Of a DNA stretch of 64,000 nt, positions 40,373 to 49,722 are shown piece after piece. The translations under genes were made by a program, and so were the position numbers. How positions within the stretch are numbered: the stretch's first letter is position 1; every line of letters begins with the position of its first letter. Origin of the DNA: Enterobacter sp. JBIWA008 (GTDB taxonomy: Bacteria; Pseudomonadota; Gammaproteobacteria; Enterobacterales; Enterobacteriaceae); NCBI RefSeq assembly GCF_019968765.1, contig NZ_CP074149.1:3162001-3226000 (forward strand). The letters run 5' to 3'. Below the pieces are notes generated by a model. It was not told the origin of the DNA. It made no database searches and was given only the letters and a program-made list of their open reading frames with translations.

Positions 40373-41290
40373 TTACTTCACAAGCCCTTGTTGTTTCAGG
40401 AAGTCGGCAGCCACTTTCTTAGCATCCAGCCCCTCGACGGCAATGCTGGCATTCAGCTGCTGCAGCGTTTTTTCATCCAGTTTTTCGAAGACCGGTTTGA
40501 GCCAGTCGGCAATCTCCGGATAGGCTTTCAGCACCGCCTCACGCACGACCGGGGTCGGGGCGTAAATCGGCTGTACGCCTTTTGGATCGGTCAGGGTTTG
40601 CAGGCCGAGCGCCGCCACCGGGCCGTCGGTGCCGTAGGCCATTGCCGCGTTAACGCCAGAGGTTTGCTGTGCCGCCGCTTTGATGGTCACCGCGGTATCT
40701 CCACCCGCCAGGGAGAGCAGCTGCGCCTGGTCGAGCTTGAAGTCGTACGCTTTTTCGAACGCCGGGAGCGCGTCAGGACGCTCGATAAACTCCGCGGACG
40801 CTGCAAGCTTAAAGTCGCCCTTCTCTTTCAGATAGCGGCTGAGATCCGCAAGCGTAGTCAGCTTCCCTTTCTCCGCCACGTCCTTGCGCACGGCGATAGT
40901 CCAGGTGTTGTTGGCCGGGGCCGGGGTCAGCCAGACCAGTTTGTTCTGTTCCGCGTCGAGTTTTTTGACTTTCTCATATCCGGCTTTGGCGTTTTTCCAG
41001 GCCGGATCGTTTTCATCTTTGAAGAAGAATGCCCCGTTGCCGGTGTATTCCGGATAGATATCCAGCTCGCCGGAGGTGATCGCCCCGCGCACGACGGGCG
41101 TGGTGCCGAGCTGAACTTTATTGACGGTTTTCACGCCGTGGCTTTCCAGCACCTGCAAAATAATATTGCCGAGCAGCGCGCCTTCGGTATCGATCTTTGA
41201 GCCCACTTTTACCGGCTCCGCCGCCTGTAGCGGCAGACTCAGCGCCGCCAGCAGCACCGCAGATCCCAACATCCCCTTTGCAATCGTCAT
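40373..41290 (-). CDS. osmF: Periplasmic binding protein OsmF (YehZ)
   Basis: Substrate-binding component of the YehZYXW importer, 305 residues, with a signal peptide (AKGMLGSAVLLAALSLPLQAAEP) and an OpuAC fold: VKVGSKIDTEGALLGNIILQVLESHG, GELDIYPEYTGNGAFFF, VNAAMAYGTDGPVAALGL. First gene of the leftward operon. In E. coli it is RpoS-dependent and induced by high osmolarity; sequence alone does not show the ligand. Confidence 0.94.
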   Translation of the reverse strand: MTIAKGMLGSAVLLAALSLPLQAAEPVKVGSKIDTEGALLGNIILQVLESHGVKTVNKVQLGTTPVVRGAITSGELDIYPEYTGNGAFFFKDENDPAWKNAKAGYEKVKKLDAEQNKLVWLTPAPANNTWTIAVRKDVAEKGKLTTLADLSRYLKEKGDFKLAASAEFIERPDALPAFEKAYDFKLDQAQLLSLAGGDTAVTIKAAAQQTSGVNAAMAYGTDGPVAALGLQTLTDPKGVQPIYAPTPVVREAVLKAYPEIADWLKPVFEKLDEKTLQQLNASIAVEGLDAKKVAADFLKQQGLVK

Positions 41291-41396
41291 TCCGCTATCC
41301 TCATTTTTTATCGCCTTTTTCAGAGGCTTGAGAGAAAAGCGTAGCTTAAAACAGCGGATTTACCCGGCAAAATGCCTTTTTAGCATAAGGTAAGAC

Positions 41397-41421
41397 GCAT
41401 CCCCCGGAAGCCGGGGGATGC
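41397..41421. terminator. Perfect hairpin between bglX and osmF
   Basis: GCATCCCCCGG-AAG-CCGGGGGATGC, an 11-base perfect stem 22 bases after the bglX stop. The following T-run is poor, so it may stabilise the mRNA end rather than terminate by itself. Confidence 0.65.
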
Positions 41422-41443
41422 CAAGGAAGGAAGGTTACGAAGG

Positions 41444-43741
41444 TTACAGCAGCTCGAACTCGCCTTTATTCACGCGGGCGGAATCCACCCCGATAAAGAC
41501 GTTAAACTTGCCTGGCTCCGCATCGTATTTCATCTGCTGGTTCCAGAACTTCAGCGCCTCCACGTCAATCGGGAAGCTGATGGTTTGGGTTTCGCCAGGC
41601 TTCAGGTTGACCTTCTCGAAGCCACGCAGCTGCTTGACGGGACGGCTCATCGAGGCGGTGACATCCTGAACGTACATCTGAATCACCGTTGCCCCTTCGC
41701 GCTTGCCGGTGTTGGTCACCTCGACGCTGGCGGTAACTTTGCCGTCACGCTTCAGGCTCGGCGACGACATTTTTACGTCAGAAACCTTGAAGGTGGTGTA
41801 GCTCAGGCCGTAACCAAACGGATACAGCGGGCCGTTAGCTTCGTCGAAGTAACGGGACGTGTACTTGTTCGGCTTGTCGGCGTTGTACGGGCGACCGGTG
41901 TTGAGGTGGCTGTAGTAGACCGGGATCTGCCCGACGGAGCGCGGGAAGGACATCGGCAGCTTGCCCGACGGGTTGTAATCGCCAAACAGCACGTCGGCGA
42001 TGGCGTTACCGCCTTCGGTACCGGCGAACCAGGTTTCCAGAATGGCGTCAGCCTGCTGGTCCTCTTTCACCAGCGCCAGCGGACGCCCGTTCATCAGCAC
42101 CAGCACCAGCGGCTTGCCGGTGGCTTTCAGGGCGGCGATCAGGTCGCGCTGGCTCTGCGGGATGGTGATGTCGGTACGGCTGGAGGCTTCGTGCGCCATA
42201 CCCTGCGCTTCGCCCACGACCGCGACAACCACGTCAGACTGTTTCGCGGTATTCACCGCCTCGTCAATCATCTCCTTCGGCGTGCGCGGATCGACCTTCA
42301 CCGCTTCCTCGTACTGGTTGAGGAAGGTGACGATGTCTTTGTCGTTGGTGACGTTCGCCCCTTTGGCGTACACCACTTTCGCGTTATCACCCACGGCACT
42401 CTTAATCCCGGTCAGCACGGTCACGGACTGGTCGGCTACGCCTGCGGCAGACCAGCTGCCCATCACGTCGCGCTTGCTGTCGGCCAGCGGGCCCACCACG
42501 GCAATGGTGCCGGATTTTTTCAGCGGCAGCGTGTCGAGGCGGTTTTTCAGCAGCACCAGGCTTTCGCGCGCCACGTCACGCGCTTCTTTGCGGTGCAGGC
42601 GGCTTTCGGCGTTGGTATCTGCCGGGTCAGAATCCTTAGGCCCCAAATGGCTGTACGGATCGTTAAACAGCCCCATGTCGTATTTCACGTTCAGCACGTG
42701 GCGCGCGGCATCGTCCAGCTCCGCCATCGTTACCTTGCCGCTCTTCACCAGCCCCGGCAGGTATTTGCTGTAGTACTCGTCGCTCATGCTCATGTTGATG
42801 CCGGACTTGAGCGCCACGCGCACGGCGTCTTCCGGATCGGAGGCGGTACCGTGTTTGATCAGCTCTTTAATCGCGCCGTGGTCAGAAACGGTGATACCTT
42901 TAAAGCCCCACTGGTCGCGCAGCACGTCTTTCAGCAGCCAGGAGTCAGAGGTCGCAGGCGTGCCGTTCAGCGAGTTCAGCGCTACCATCACCGCGCCGCT
43001 GCCCGCATCCAGCCCTGCCTTGTACGGCGGCATATAGTCGTTGAACAGGCGCTGCGGGCTCATGTCCACGGTGTTGTACTCTTTCCCGCCTTCAACCGCG
43101 CCATAGGCCGCGAAGTGTTTGACGCTGGTCATCACCGAATAGCGATCCGCCGGGCTTTTGCCCTGCATCGCTTCCACCATGGTTTTCCCCATCGTGGAGG
43201 TTAAATAGGTGTCTTCACCAAAGCCTTCCGAGCCGCGGCCCCAGCGCGGATCGCGCGAGACGTCCACCATTGGCGCCCAGGTCATGTTCAGGCCGTCGTC
43301 AGCCGCTTCATAAGCCGACACGCGCCCGACGGTTTTCACCGCGTCGAGGTTAAAGGAGGAGGCTAAGCCAAGGCTTATGGGGAAGACGGTGCGCTGGCCG
43401 TGCACCACGTCATAGGCGAAGAACAGCGGAATTTTCAGGCGGCTGAGATCCATCACCTGATCCTGCATCTTGCGGATATCCTTGCGGGTGACGGTATTAA
43501 AGATGGCCCCTACCTGCCCGTCTTTGATCATCTCGCGGATGGCCTCTTTCGGGTTATCCGGACCGACGCTGATAAGGCGCAGCTGGCCGATTTTTTCATC
43601 GACCGTCATTTTTTTGAGCAATTCCGTGACAAACGCGTCCCGTGCTTCAGGCGTGAGCGGGTGATTACCAAACAAATCCTCTGCCAGCGCAGGTTGCAGC
43701 GCCAGGCTGACGGCGACACCTACAGAACATAGCCATTTCAT
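41444..43741 (-). CDS. bglX: Periplasmic beta-glucosidase BglX (GH3)
   Basis: Glycoside hydrolase family 3 enzyme, 765 residues, with a signal peptide (KWLCSVGVAVSLALQPALA). The family signature with nucleophile Asp287 is GITVSDHGAIKEL; VKHFAAYGAVEGG is the upstream active-site loop. A second alpha/beta domain follows (VVVAVVGEAQGMAHEASSRTDI) and a C-terminal fibronectin-III-like domain (REGATVIQMYVQDVTAS). Releases glucose from beta-glucosides in the periplasm. Divergent from dld across about 190 bp. Confidence 0.95.
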   Translation of the reverse strand: MKWLCSVGVAVSLALQPALAEDLFGNHPLTPEARDAFVTELLKKMTVDEKIGQLRLISVGPDNPKEAIREMIKDGQVGAIFNTVTRKDIRKMQDQVMDLSRLKIPLFFAYDVVHGQRTVFPISLGLASSFNLDAVKTVGRVSAYEAADDGLNMTWAPMVDVSRDPRWGRGSEGFGEDTYLTSTMGKTMVEAMQGKSPADRYSVMTSVKHFAAYGAVEGGKEYNTVDMSPQRLFNDYMPPYKAGLDAGSGAVMVALNSLNGTPATSDSWLLKDVLRDQWGFKGITVSDHGAIKELIKHGTASDPEDAVRVALKSGINMSMSDEYYSKYLPGLVKSGKVTMAELDDAARHVLNVKYDMGLFNDPYSHLGPKDSDPADTNAESRLHRKEARDVARESLVLLKNRLDTLPLKKSGTIAVVGPLADSKRDVMGSWSAAGVADQSVTVLTGIKSAVGDNAKVVYAKGANVTNDKDIVTFLNQYEEAVKVDPRTPKEMIDEAVNTAKQSDVVVAVVGEAQGMAHEASSRTDITIPQSQRDLIAALKATGKPLVLVLMNGRPLALVKEDQQADAILETWFAGTEGGNAIADVLFGDYNPSGKLPMSFPRSVGQIPVYYSHLNTGRPYNADKPNKYTSRYFDEANGPLYPFGYGLSYTTFKVSDVKMSSPSLKRDGKVTASVEVTNTGKREGATVIQMYVQDVTASMSRPVKQLRGFEKVNLKPGETQTISFPIDVEALKFWNQQMKYDAEPGKFNVFIGVDSARVNKGEFELL

Positions 43742-43930
43742 GTCGTTTTACTCTCTCATCAATAACCGCCGGACGATCTCGGCCATACCGTGCGAAAAGC
43801 GCAGTGTGCCATAAACCCTCGAAACGTTGCAGGGTTATTCTCTGATTTTTCTCGTGAATACTCGACCGCTTAACAGTTAATCGCGCTATGCTTTACAGCG
43901 AGAAATTTGCCCCACCACAAGGAGTGGAAG

Positions 43931-45679
43931 ATGTCTTCTGTTCGAACTGACGATAACAAAACATTTATTAACGAACTGTCGCGCCTGGTTGGCTCCTCTC
44001 ACCTGCTTACCGACCCGGCCAAAACCGCCCGCTACCGTAAGGGCTTCCGCTCCGGTCAGGGCGAGGCGCTGGCGGTGGTCTTCCCCGGCACGCTGCTGGA
44101 GCTGTGGCGCGTGCTGAGCGCCTGCGTCGCCGCCGACAAGATTATTTTAATGCAGGCCGCCAATACTGGCCTGACCGAAGGCTCCACGCCGAACGGCAAC
44201 GATTACGATCGCGACATCGTGATTATCAGCACCCTGCGCCTCGACAAGCTTCACCTGCTCGATAAAGGCGAGCAGGTGCTCGCGTTCCCCGGCACCACGC
44301 TCTACTCCCTGGAAAAGGCGCTTAAGCCGCTGGGTCGTGAGCCGCACTCGGTGATTGGCTCCTCATGTATTGGCGCCTCGGTGGTCGGTGGGATCTGCAA
44401 CAACTCCGGCGGCTCGCTGGTGCAGCGCGGCCCGGCTTATACGGAGATGTCGCTGTTTGCGCGTATTGATGAAAACGGCAAGCTGACGCTGGTGAACCAC
44501 CTGGGTATCGATCTCGGCGTAACGCCAGAACAGATCCTCAGCAAGCTCGACGACGACCGCGTGAAGGACGAAGACGTGCAGCACGATGGCCGTCATGCGC
44601 ACGATCATGACTACGTGACCCGCGTACGGGATATCGACGCCGATACCCCAGCGCGCTACAACGCCGACCCGGACCGCCTGTTTGAGTCCTCCGGCTGCGC
44701 CGGGAAGCTGGCCGTGTTTGCCGTGCGCCTGGATACCTTCCCGGCAGAGAAAAAACAGCAGGTGTTTTACATCGGTACCAATCAGCCTGAGGTTCTGACG
44801 GAGATCCGCCGTCATATTCTTGGCGAATTTACCCATCTGCCGGTGGCGGGCGAGTACATGCACCGGGACATTTACGACATCGCAGAGCGTTACGGCAAAG
44901 ATACCTTCCTGATGATCGACAAGCTCGGCACCGACAAAATGCCGTTCTTCTTCACCATGAAGGGACGCACCGACGCGATGCTGGAGAAAGTGTCGTTGTT
45001 CAAACCCCACTTCACCGACCGCTTTATGCAGAAGCTGGGTAACGTTTTCCCGGCGCATTTACCGGAGAGGATGAAAACCTGGCGCGATAAGTACGAACAT
45101 CACCTGCTGCTGAAAATGGCCGGGGACGGAATTGCCGAAGCGCAGTCCTGGCTGACCGAATTCTTCAAAACTGCCGAAGGGGATTTCTTTGCGTGTACGC
45201 CTGAAGAGGGCAGCAAAGCGTTCCTGCACCGCTTTGCCGCCGCAGGGGCCGCCATCAGATATCAGGCGGTACATTCCGAAGAGGTGGAAGATATTCTGGC
45301 GCTGGATATCGCCCTGCGGCGTAACGACACCGAGTGGTTTGAGCACCTCCCGCCGGAAATCGACAGCAAGCTGGTGCATAAGCTCTATTACGGCCACTTT
45401 ATGTGTTACGTCTTCCATCAGGATTACATCGTCAAAAAAGGGGTCGACGCACACGAACTGAAGGAGCAGATGCTCGCCCTGCTGCGCGAACGCGGCGCAC
45501 AATATCCTGCAGAACATAACGTCGGGCATCTTTATAAAGCCCCTGACGCACTTAAGCAGTTTTATCGCGAGAATGACCCTACAAACAGCATGAATCCCGG
45601 CATTGGTAAAACAACGCGGAAGAAATACTGGAAAGAGAGCGCGGACGCGGAGCAGCGCGTAACGCAAGCGTCTGATTAA
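43931..45679 (+). CDS. dld: Quinone-dependent D-lactate dehydrogenase
   Basis: Peripheral membrane flavoprotein feeding electrons from D-lactate to the respiratory chain, 582 residues from the ATG at 43931 (GGAG six bases upstream). The FAD-binding PCMH domain contains LMQAANTGLTEGSTPNGNDYDRD and SVIGSSCIGASVVGGICNNSGGSL. The C-terminal Dld-specific membrane domain includes GDFFACTPEEGSKAFLHRFAAAGAAIRYQ and HNVGHLYKAP. Slightly longer C-terminus than E. coli. Confidence 0.95.
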   Translation: MSSVRTDDNKTFINELSRLVGSSHLLTDPAKTARYRKGFRSGQGEALAVVFPGTLLELWRVLSACVAADKIILMQAANTGLTEGSTPNGNDYDRDIVIISTLRLDKLHLLDKGEQVLAFPGTTLYSLEKALKPLGREPHSVIGSSCIGASVVGGICNNSGGSLVQRGPAYTEMSLFARIDENGKLTLVNHLGIDLGVTPEQILSKLDDDRVKDEDVQHDGRHAHDHDYVTRVRDIDADTPARYNADPDRLFESSGCAGKLAVFAVRLDTFPAEKKQQVFYIGTNQPEVLTEIRRHILGEFTHLPVAGEYMHRDIYDIAERYGKDTFLMIDKLGTDKMPFFFTMKGRTDAMLEKVSLFKPHFTDRFMQKLGNVFPAHLPERMKTWRDKYEHHLLLKMAGDGIAEAQSWLTEFFKTAEGDFFACTPEEGSKAFLHRFAAAGAAIRYQAVHSEEVEDILALDIALRRNDTEWFEHLPPEIDSKLVHKLYYGHFMCYVFHQDYIVKKGVDAHELKEQMLALLRERGAQYPAEHNVGHLYKAPDALKQFYRENDPTNSMNPGIGKTTRKKYWKESADAEQRVTQASD

Positions 45680-45743
45680 TTCCTACAGCCAAATTTGAGA
45701 GATTGTTAAGCGCGCCTTAATCGTAATAGAGTAACTGCATGAC

Positions 45744-45765
45744 GCCGGAGAAACGTTTCTCCGGC
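45744..45765. other. Perfect 22-base palindrome between dld and the PAT gene
   Basis: GCCGGAGAAAC-GTTTCTCCGGC, fully self-complementary. It can fold into a hairpin 65 bases after the dld stop and 26 bases before the next start. No T-run follows (ATTCTATA), so it is either a weak dld terminator or a dimeric-protein operator. Confidence 0.55.
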
Positions 45766-45791
45766 ATTCTATAACGAGGAGCAGGCACATC

Positions 45792-46346
45792 ATGTCGGCT
45801 GTTGATGTTTTATCCGAAACCGAGCTGGAAGTGCGCGACGCGCTTCCCGATGATGTGCATGCCATCGCCGCCATTTATGCCTGGCATGTGCTTCACGGGC
45901 GCGCGTCATTTGAAGAAGTCCCCCCAACTATCGACGAAATGCGCCATCGAATGAAAAGCGTGGCTGAGAAAGGTTTACCGTGGCTTATCGCGCTGTATCG
46001 CGGCATCGTGGTGGGTTACTGCTACGCCACGCCTTATCGTCCGCGACACGCCTATCGCTATACCCTGGAAGAGTCAATTTACGTGGATGCCAGCATCACC
46101 GGGCGCGGTTTTGGCTCGGCGTTAATGTCTGCACTGATTGCACGCTGCGAACAAGGTCCATGGCGGCAGATGATTGCCGTGGTGGGAGATGGCAATAATA
46201 ATGCCGGCTCGTTACGGCTGCATAAAAAGCACGGCTTCGAGATTGTCGGCCAGCTGCGCAGCGTGGGGTATAAGAAAGGCGACTGGCGGGATACGGTGAT
46301 TATGCAGCGCCCGCTCAACGATGGTGACTGGACGCTGCCGGAATAA
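45792..46346 (+). CDS. PAT-type GNAT acetyltransferase
   Basis: Phosphinothricin/methionine-sulfone acetyltransferase-like GNAT enzyme, 184 residues. Typical features: VRDALPDDVHAIAAIYAWHVLHGRASFEEVPP, RPRHAYRYTLEESIYVDASITGRGFGSALM with the acetyl-CoA loop, GDGNNNAGSLRLHKKHGFEIVGQL and VGYKKGDWRDTVIMQ. Family members N-acetylate small amino-acid analogues; the natural substrate is not shown. Inserted between dld and pbpG, which are neighbours in E. coli. The ribosome site GAGGAG precedes the ATG. Confidence 0.87.
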   Translation: MSAVDVLSETELEVRDALPDDVHAIAAIYAWHVLHGRASFEEVPPTIDEMRHRMKSVAEKGLPWLIALYRGIVVGYCYATPYRPRHAYRYTLEESIYVDASITGRGFGSALMSALIARCEQGPWRQMIAVVGDGNNNAGSLRLHKKHGFEIVGQLRSVGYKKGDWRDTVIMQRPLNDGDWTLPE

Positions 46347-46362
46347 AACCTGTGCGGTCTGG

Positions 46363-46397
46363 TACCCTCACCCGGCCCTCTCCCACAGGGAGAGACA
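46363..46397. repeat. Dispersed palindromic intergenic repeat, copy 3
   Basis: TACCCTCACCCGG then CCCTCTCCC-ACA-GGGAGAGA: the same unit as copy 1 with an imperfect end, 17 bases after the acetyltransferase stop. Confidence 0.75.
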
Positions 46398-46404
46398 GAA
46401 ACAA

Positions 46405-46430
46405 AAAACGGTAACATGCGTTACCGTTTT
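46405..46430. terminator. Bidirectional terminator between PAT gene and pbpG
   Basis: AAAACGGTAAC-ATGC-GTTACCGTTTT, an 11-base perfect stem with A and T runs on its flanks, so it can terminate both converging genes. Confidence 0.9.
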
Positions 46431-46438
46431 GCTTTTAC

Positions 46439-47362
46439 CTAGTCGTTCTGCGCCGTCGCCATCTGTTCCGCTTTCTGCTTTTTATACGTCAATGCTGCGG
46501 CCGGAACGGGCTGCACTTTCCCGGTTTCAATCCAGGTACGCAGGCGGCTCGCGTCCGCGAAGTGGGTATATTTGCCGAAGGCATCCATCACCACCAGCGC
46601 CACCGGCTTACCGTTAAACACGGTGCGCATCACCAGACAGTGCCCTGCCGCGTTGGTAAAGCCGGTTTTCGTTAACTGAATATTCCAGTTATCGCGGTAG
46701 ACAAGATGGTTTGTGTTGCGGAACGGCAGCGTATAGGCCGGGTTCGCAAAGGTCGCCATCTCTTCACGGGTAGTGCTGAGCTGACCAATCAGCGGATACT
46801 GTTTACTGGCAATCAGCAATTTCGTCAGATCGCGGGCCGTGGAGACGTTGTTAATCGACAGACCCGTCGGTTCAACATAATGCGTATTGGTCATTCCCAG
46901 CGCTTTGGCTTTCGCGTTCATCGCGCGGATAAAGGCGTCGTAGCCGCCCGGATAGTGGTGCGCCAGGCTCGCCGCCGCACGGTTTTCAGACGACATTAGC
47001 GCCAGCAGCAGCATATTTTTACGGCTGATTTCACTGTTCAGCCGCACGCGAGAGTAGATCCCTTTCATCTCCGGCGTGTGGCTGATATCCACTTTCAATT
47101 TTTCGTCCAGCGGCAGATGTGCATCAAGCACCACCATCGCGGTCATTAATTTGGTAATCGAGGCGATCGGGCGCACCAGGTCCGGATGGCTGGCGTAGAT
47201 CACCTTATTCGTGTTGAGATCGACAATCATCGCGCTGCCGGAAGCAATTTGCGGTTGGGCGGCGGCGGCGTTCACCGCGGGCGTTTTAGCGACGGCCGGC
47301 ACGGCAGCGGACGCACCCAGCAACAGTGCCAGGCTAAGTAAAGAGACTCGGAATTTCAGCAT
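46439..47362 (-). CDS. pbpG: D-alanyl-D-alanine endopeptidase PbpG (PBP7)
   Basis: Penicillin-binding protein 7, cutting D-Ala-mDAP cross-links in peptidoglycan; 307 residues with a signal peptide ([22 protein letters not shown]). The serine-peptidase motifs are complete: SITK (Ser68-Lys71), SEN (125-127) and KTG (232-234). It converges on the acetyltransferase gene over a shared terminator. Slightly shorter at the N-terminus than E. coli PbpG. Confidence 0.94.
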   Translation of the reverse strand: MLKFRVSLLSLALLLGASAAVPAVAKTPAVNAAAAQPQIASGSAMIVDLNTNKVIYASHPDLVRPIASITKLMTAMVVLDAHLPLDEKLKVDISHTPEMKGIYSRVRLNSEISRKNMLLLALMSSENRAAASLAHHYPGGYDAFIRAMNAKAKALGMTNTHYVEPTGLSINNVSTARDLTKLLIASKQYPLIGQLSTTREEMATFANPAYTLPFRNTNHLVYRDNWNIQLTKTGFTNAAGHCLVMRTVFNGKPVALVVMDAFGKYTHFADASRLRTWIETGKVQPVPAAALTYKKQKAEQMATAQND

Positions 47363-47529
47363 GGTGAGACTTCTGATAATTATTCACGCACGTCATGACG
47401 TACACCGCCTGTATCAACGGATAAACACAGGCTGGCTTCGGCATCATAGCGGTCACCGGGCGTTGTCGCCAGCGGATAATCGTGAACTGATGCTGCATTG
47501 CTGGCATTTACGCCAGCAATGCAGTGAAC

Positions 47530-48117
47530 TCAGAAGAGCCGGTATCCATAACCCCAAAGAATCACCGTCAGCGCCAGGAGTGCCTCCAGCACCAGCACCC
47601 CAATAGCGAGTGTTGAACTGGAAAAACTCAGGCCCTCTTCTTTATTGATATTCAGGAAGGTTGGAACCCCCAGATACAGCAGATACCCGGTGTAAAAGAG
47701 GGCAATAGTACCGATCAGCGCGCACAGCCAGACCAGTGGATAGAGCGCAACAATACCGCTTAAGAACAGCGGGGTCGCGATATATCCGGCAAAGACCATA
47801 CAGTGCGCCAGCGATGGACGTTGCGGGTAGTTACGCGCCATCCAGTGAATGACGCGCCCCATTATCGCCACACCCGCCAGCATCAGGCCATAAAAAACAA
47901 TGGCCAGATAGAGCCCGGTAAACCAGGAAAGCTGAACCACTGTGCCGTCACCGAAGTTCCAGCCAATTTGTGTTGTTCCGATAAAAGCGCATATTACCGG
48001 CACCGCAGCCATCAGCAGCACATGATGCGTGTAATGATGCGAGACCGTTTCGTTCTCACTTTTAATGACATGTAATTCACGATCGGGATGGGAGAAAAGT
48101 CCCCAGACATGGTTCAT
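47530..48117 (-). CDS. yohC: YIP1-family membrane protein YohC
   Basis: Inner-membrane protein of unknown function, 195 residues as in E. coli, with five predicted membrane segments after an N-terminal cytosolic part (MNHVWGLFSHPDRELHVI, the YIP1 start). LYLGVPTFLNINKEEGLSFSS is the family-conserved loop. Divergent from yohD. Confidence 0.9.
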   Translation of the reverse strand: MNHVWGLFSHPDRELHVIKSENETVSHHYTHHVLLMAAVPVICAFIGTTQIGWNFGDGTVVQLSWFTGLYLAIVFYGLMLAGVAIMGRVIHWMARNYPQRPSLAHCMVFAGYIATPLFLSGIVALYPLVWLCALIGTIALFYTGYLLYLGVPTFLNINKEEGLSFSSSTLAIGVLVLEALLALTVILWGYGYRLF

Positions 48118-48274
48118 AGCGCCCCCTTGTTGTCGGCCCGTCAGCGATACCTTAAGTATAATGCAGGCTTTAGATTATTTTATGTACAGCCGGAAATTTC
48201 CGTTGATTGCCCCGCTGTTGATTCATGGGGTATATGATTAAACGAGGTACGCAGAGGGAGATAACATTTACGTA

Positions 48275-48847
48275 ATGGATATTAACGCACTCATTGAACA
48301 ATATGGCTATGCCGCGCTGGTCATCGGTAGCGTGGCAGAAGGTGAAACCATCACGCTGTTAGGCGGCGTCGCCGCGCATCAGGGCTTACTGAAATTCCCG
48401 CTGGTCGTCGCCGCGGTCGCGCTGGGCGGGATGATTGGCGATCAGCTGCTTTACTTTCTCGGGCTGCGCTTCGGGCCAACGCTGCTTAAGCGTTTTGCAA
48501 AGCATCAGAAGAAAATCCGCCGCGCACAACGGCTCATTCAGCGTCATCCCTATCTGTTCGTCATCGGCACGCGCTTTATGTATGGCTTTCGCATCATCGG
48601 GCCGATACTGATTGGCGCCAGCCATCTGCCGCCAAAAATTTTCCTGCCGCTCAATGTTATTGGTGCGATTGCCTGGGCGCTGATCTTTACGACGCTCGGC
48701 TATGTAGGGGGCGAGGTGATTGCGCCATGGCTGCATAATCTTGACCAGCATATTAAACACTGGGCTTGGCTGATTCTGGTGGTTGTGGCGGTGATTGGGG
48801 TCAGGCTGTGGCTGAAGCATCGGGAAAAGACGCGGGATGAGGAGTAG
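48275..48847 (+). CDS. yohD: DedA-family membrane protein YohD
   Basis: DedA/SNARE-associated membrane protein, 190 residues. DedA proteins act as lipid flippases or support proton-motive-force-dependent processes. Family motifs are visible: EQYGYAALVIGSVAEGETITLLGG, GGMIGDQLLYFLGLRFG, and the re-entrant FVIGTRFMYGFRIIGPILIGAS with its arginine (F-x-x-R-x-x-P/G-type). The gene ends at a dispersed repeat facing yohF. Confidence 0.92.
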   Translation: MDINALIEQYGYAALVIGSVAEGETITLLGGVAAHQGLLKFPLVVAAVALGGMIGDQLLYFLGLRFGPTLLKRFAKHQKKIRRAQRLIQRHPYLFVIGTRFMYGFRIIGPILIGASHLPPKIFLPLNVIGAIAWALIFTTLGYVGGEVIAPWLHNLDQHIKHWAWLILVVVAVIGVRLWLKHREKTRDEE

Positions 48848-48860
48848 CCGGGTGCGGCCT

Positions 48861-48898
48861 GATGCCCTCACTTTAACCCTCTCCCACAGGGAGAGGGT
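48861..48898. repeat. Dispersed palindromic intergenic repeat, copy 4
   Basis: GATGCCCTCAC then the perfect inverted repeat ACCCTCTCCC-ACA-GGGAGAGGGT (48876-48898), between the converging ends of yohD and yohF. Confidence 0.82.
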
Positions 48899-48907
48899 GA
48901 AAAGCAC

Positions 48908-49678
48908 CTACCCCTCCGGCTTAAACTGCGGGTTCGCCAGCATAAAGCCCCCGTCGACGATAAACGATTGCCCCGTCGTGTAGCTGGCGTCGCTGTCGCA
49001 CAGCCAGGCCACCAGGCTGGCAATCTCTTTGGTGTGCCCCGGCCTTGCCAGCGGGATTTCCGGCATTGAGCCTTCCTTCACTTCGCTGTCGTCCATGTCA
49101 TTCATCGGTGTGGCAATGGCACCCGGCGCGACGGCGTTCACCAGAATATTGTGCTTAACCAGTTCCATCGCCATGGATTTGGTTAACCCACCGAGCGCGT
49201 GTTTTGCCGCCGTGTAGGCGCTGGCCTCCGGCAGCGGCGTGTGCTCATGCACCGAGGTAATGTTCACAATTCGCCCCCCTTCCCTCTGCTTCACCATCTG
49301 CCGGGCGGCAATCTGTGAACAGAGAAACGCGCCGTCCACGTCGACGGTGAAAATGTTCCGCCAGTCGTCAAACGGCATATCAAGGAACGGCGCTTTGGTC
49401 ATCGCCCCCGCATTGTTGACCAGCACGTCCAGCCGACCAAACCGCGCAATCAGCCTTTCAATAGCCCCTGCGCCTTCCGGCAGCGTGCTTAAATCAAGAT
49501 GGATAGCTTCTGCGCGCTGCCCCTGCGCTTCGACTTCCCGGCAGGTTTCCAGCGCTCCTTTTTCATCCGAATTCCAGGTGACGCCAATATCAAACCCGCG
49601 CTCTGCGAGCATCAGCGCCGTGGTTTTACCAATCCCGGAATCCGATGCGGTCACTATCGCTACTCTGGTCATACTCAC
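48908..49678 (-). CDS. yohF: Short-chain dehydrogenase YohF
   Basis: Classical SDR oxidoreductase, 256 residues. The cofactor site reads VTASDSGIGKTTAL (TxxxGxG variant), NNAG is in VLVNNAGAM, and the catalytic Ser and YxxxK are in NITSVHEH and SAYTAAKHALG; the C-terminus SFIVDGGFMLANP is typical. The substrate is unknown in E. coli too. Single gene; the ribosome site AGGAGG directly precedes the ATG. Confidence 0.92.
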   Translation of the reverse strand: MSMTRVAIVTASDSGIGKTTALMLAERGFDIGVTWNSDEKGALETCREVEAQGQRAEAIHLDLSTLPEGAGAIERLIARFGRLDVLVNNAGAMTKAPFLDMPFDDWRNIFTVDVDGAFLCSQIAARQMVKQREGGRIVNITSVHEHTPLPEASAYTAAKHALGGLTKSMAMELVKHNILVNAVAPGAIATPMNDMDDSEVKEGSMPEIPLARPGHTKEIASLVAWLCDSDASYTTGQSFIVDGGFMLANPQFKPEG

Positions 49679-49722
49679 CTCCTGAAAAACTGCAAAGAGG
49701 TAAGTATAGATAATGACCTTTT

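Noticed and set aside
41585..43204. 539-residue open frame on the plus strand
   Set aside because: It is the antisense of bglX, low in hydrophobic patterning, rich in His/Arg/Val, with no ribosome site; a product of high GC third positions.
16136..48898. Repeats considered as a CRISPR array
   Set aside because: The units are single, kilobases apart and palindromic; there are no regular spacers.
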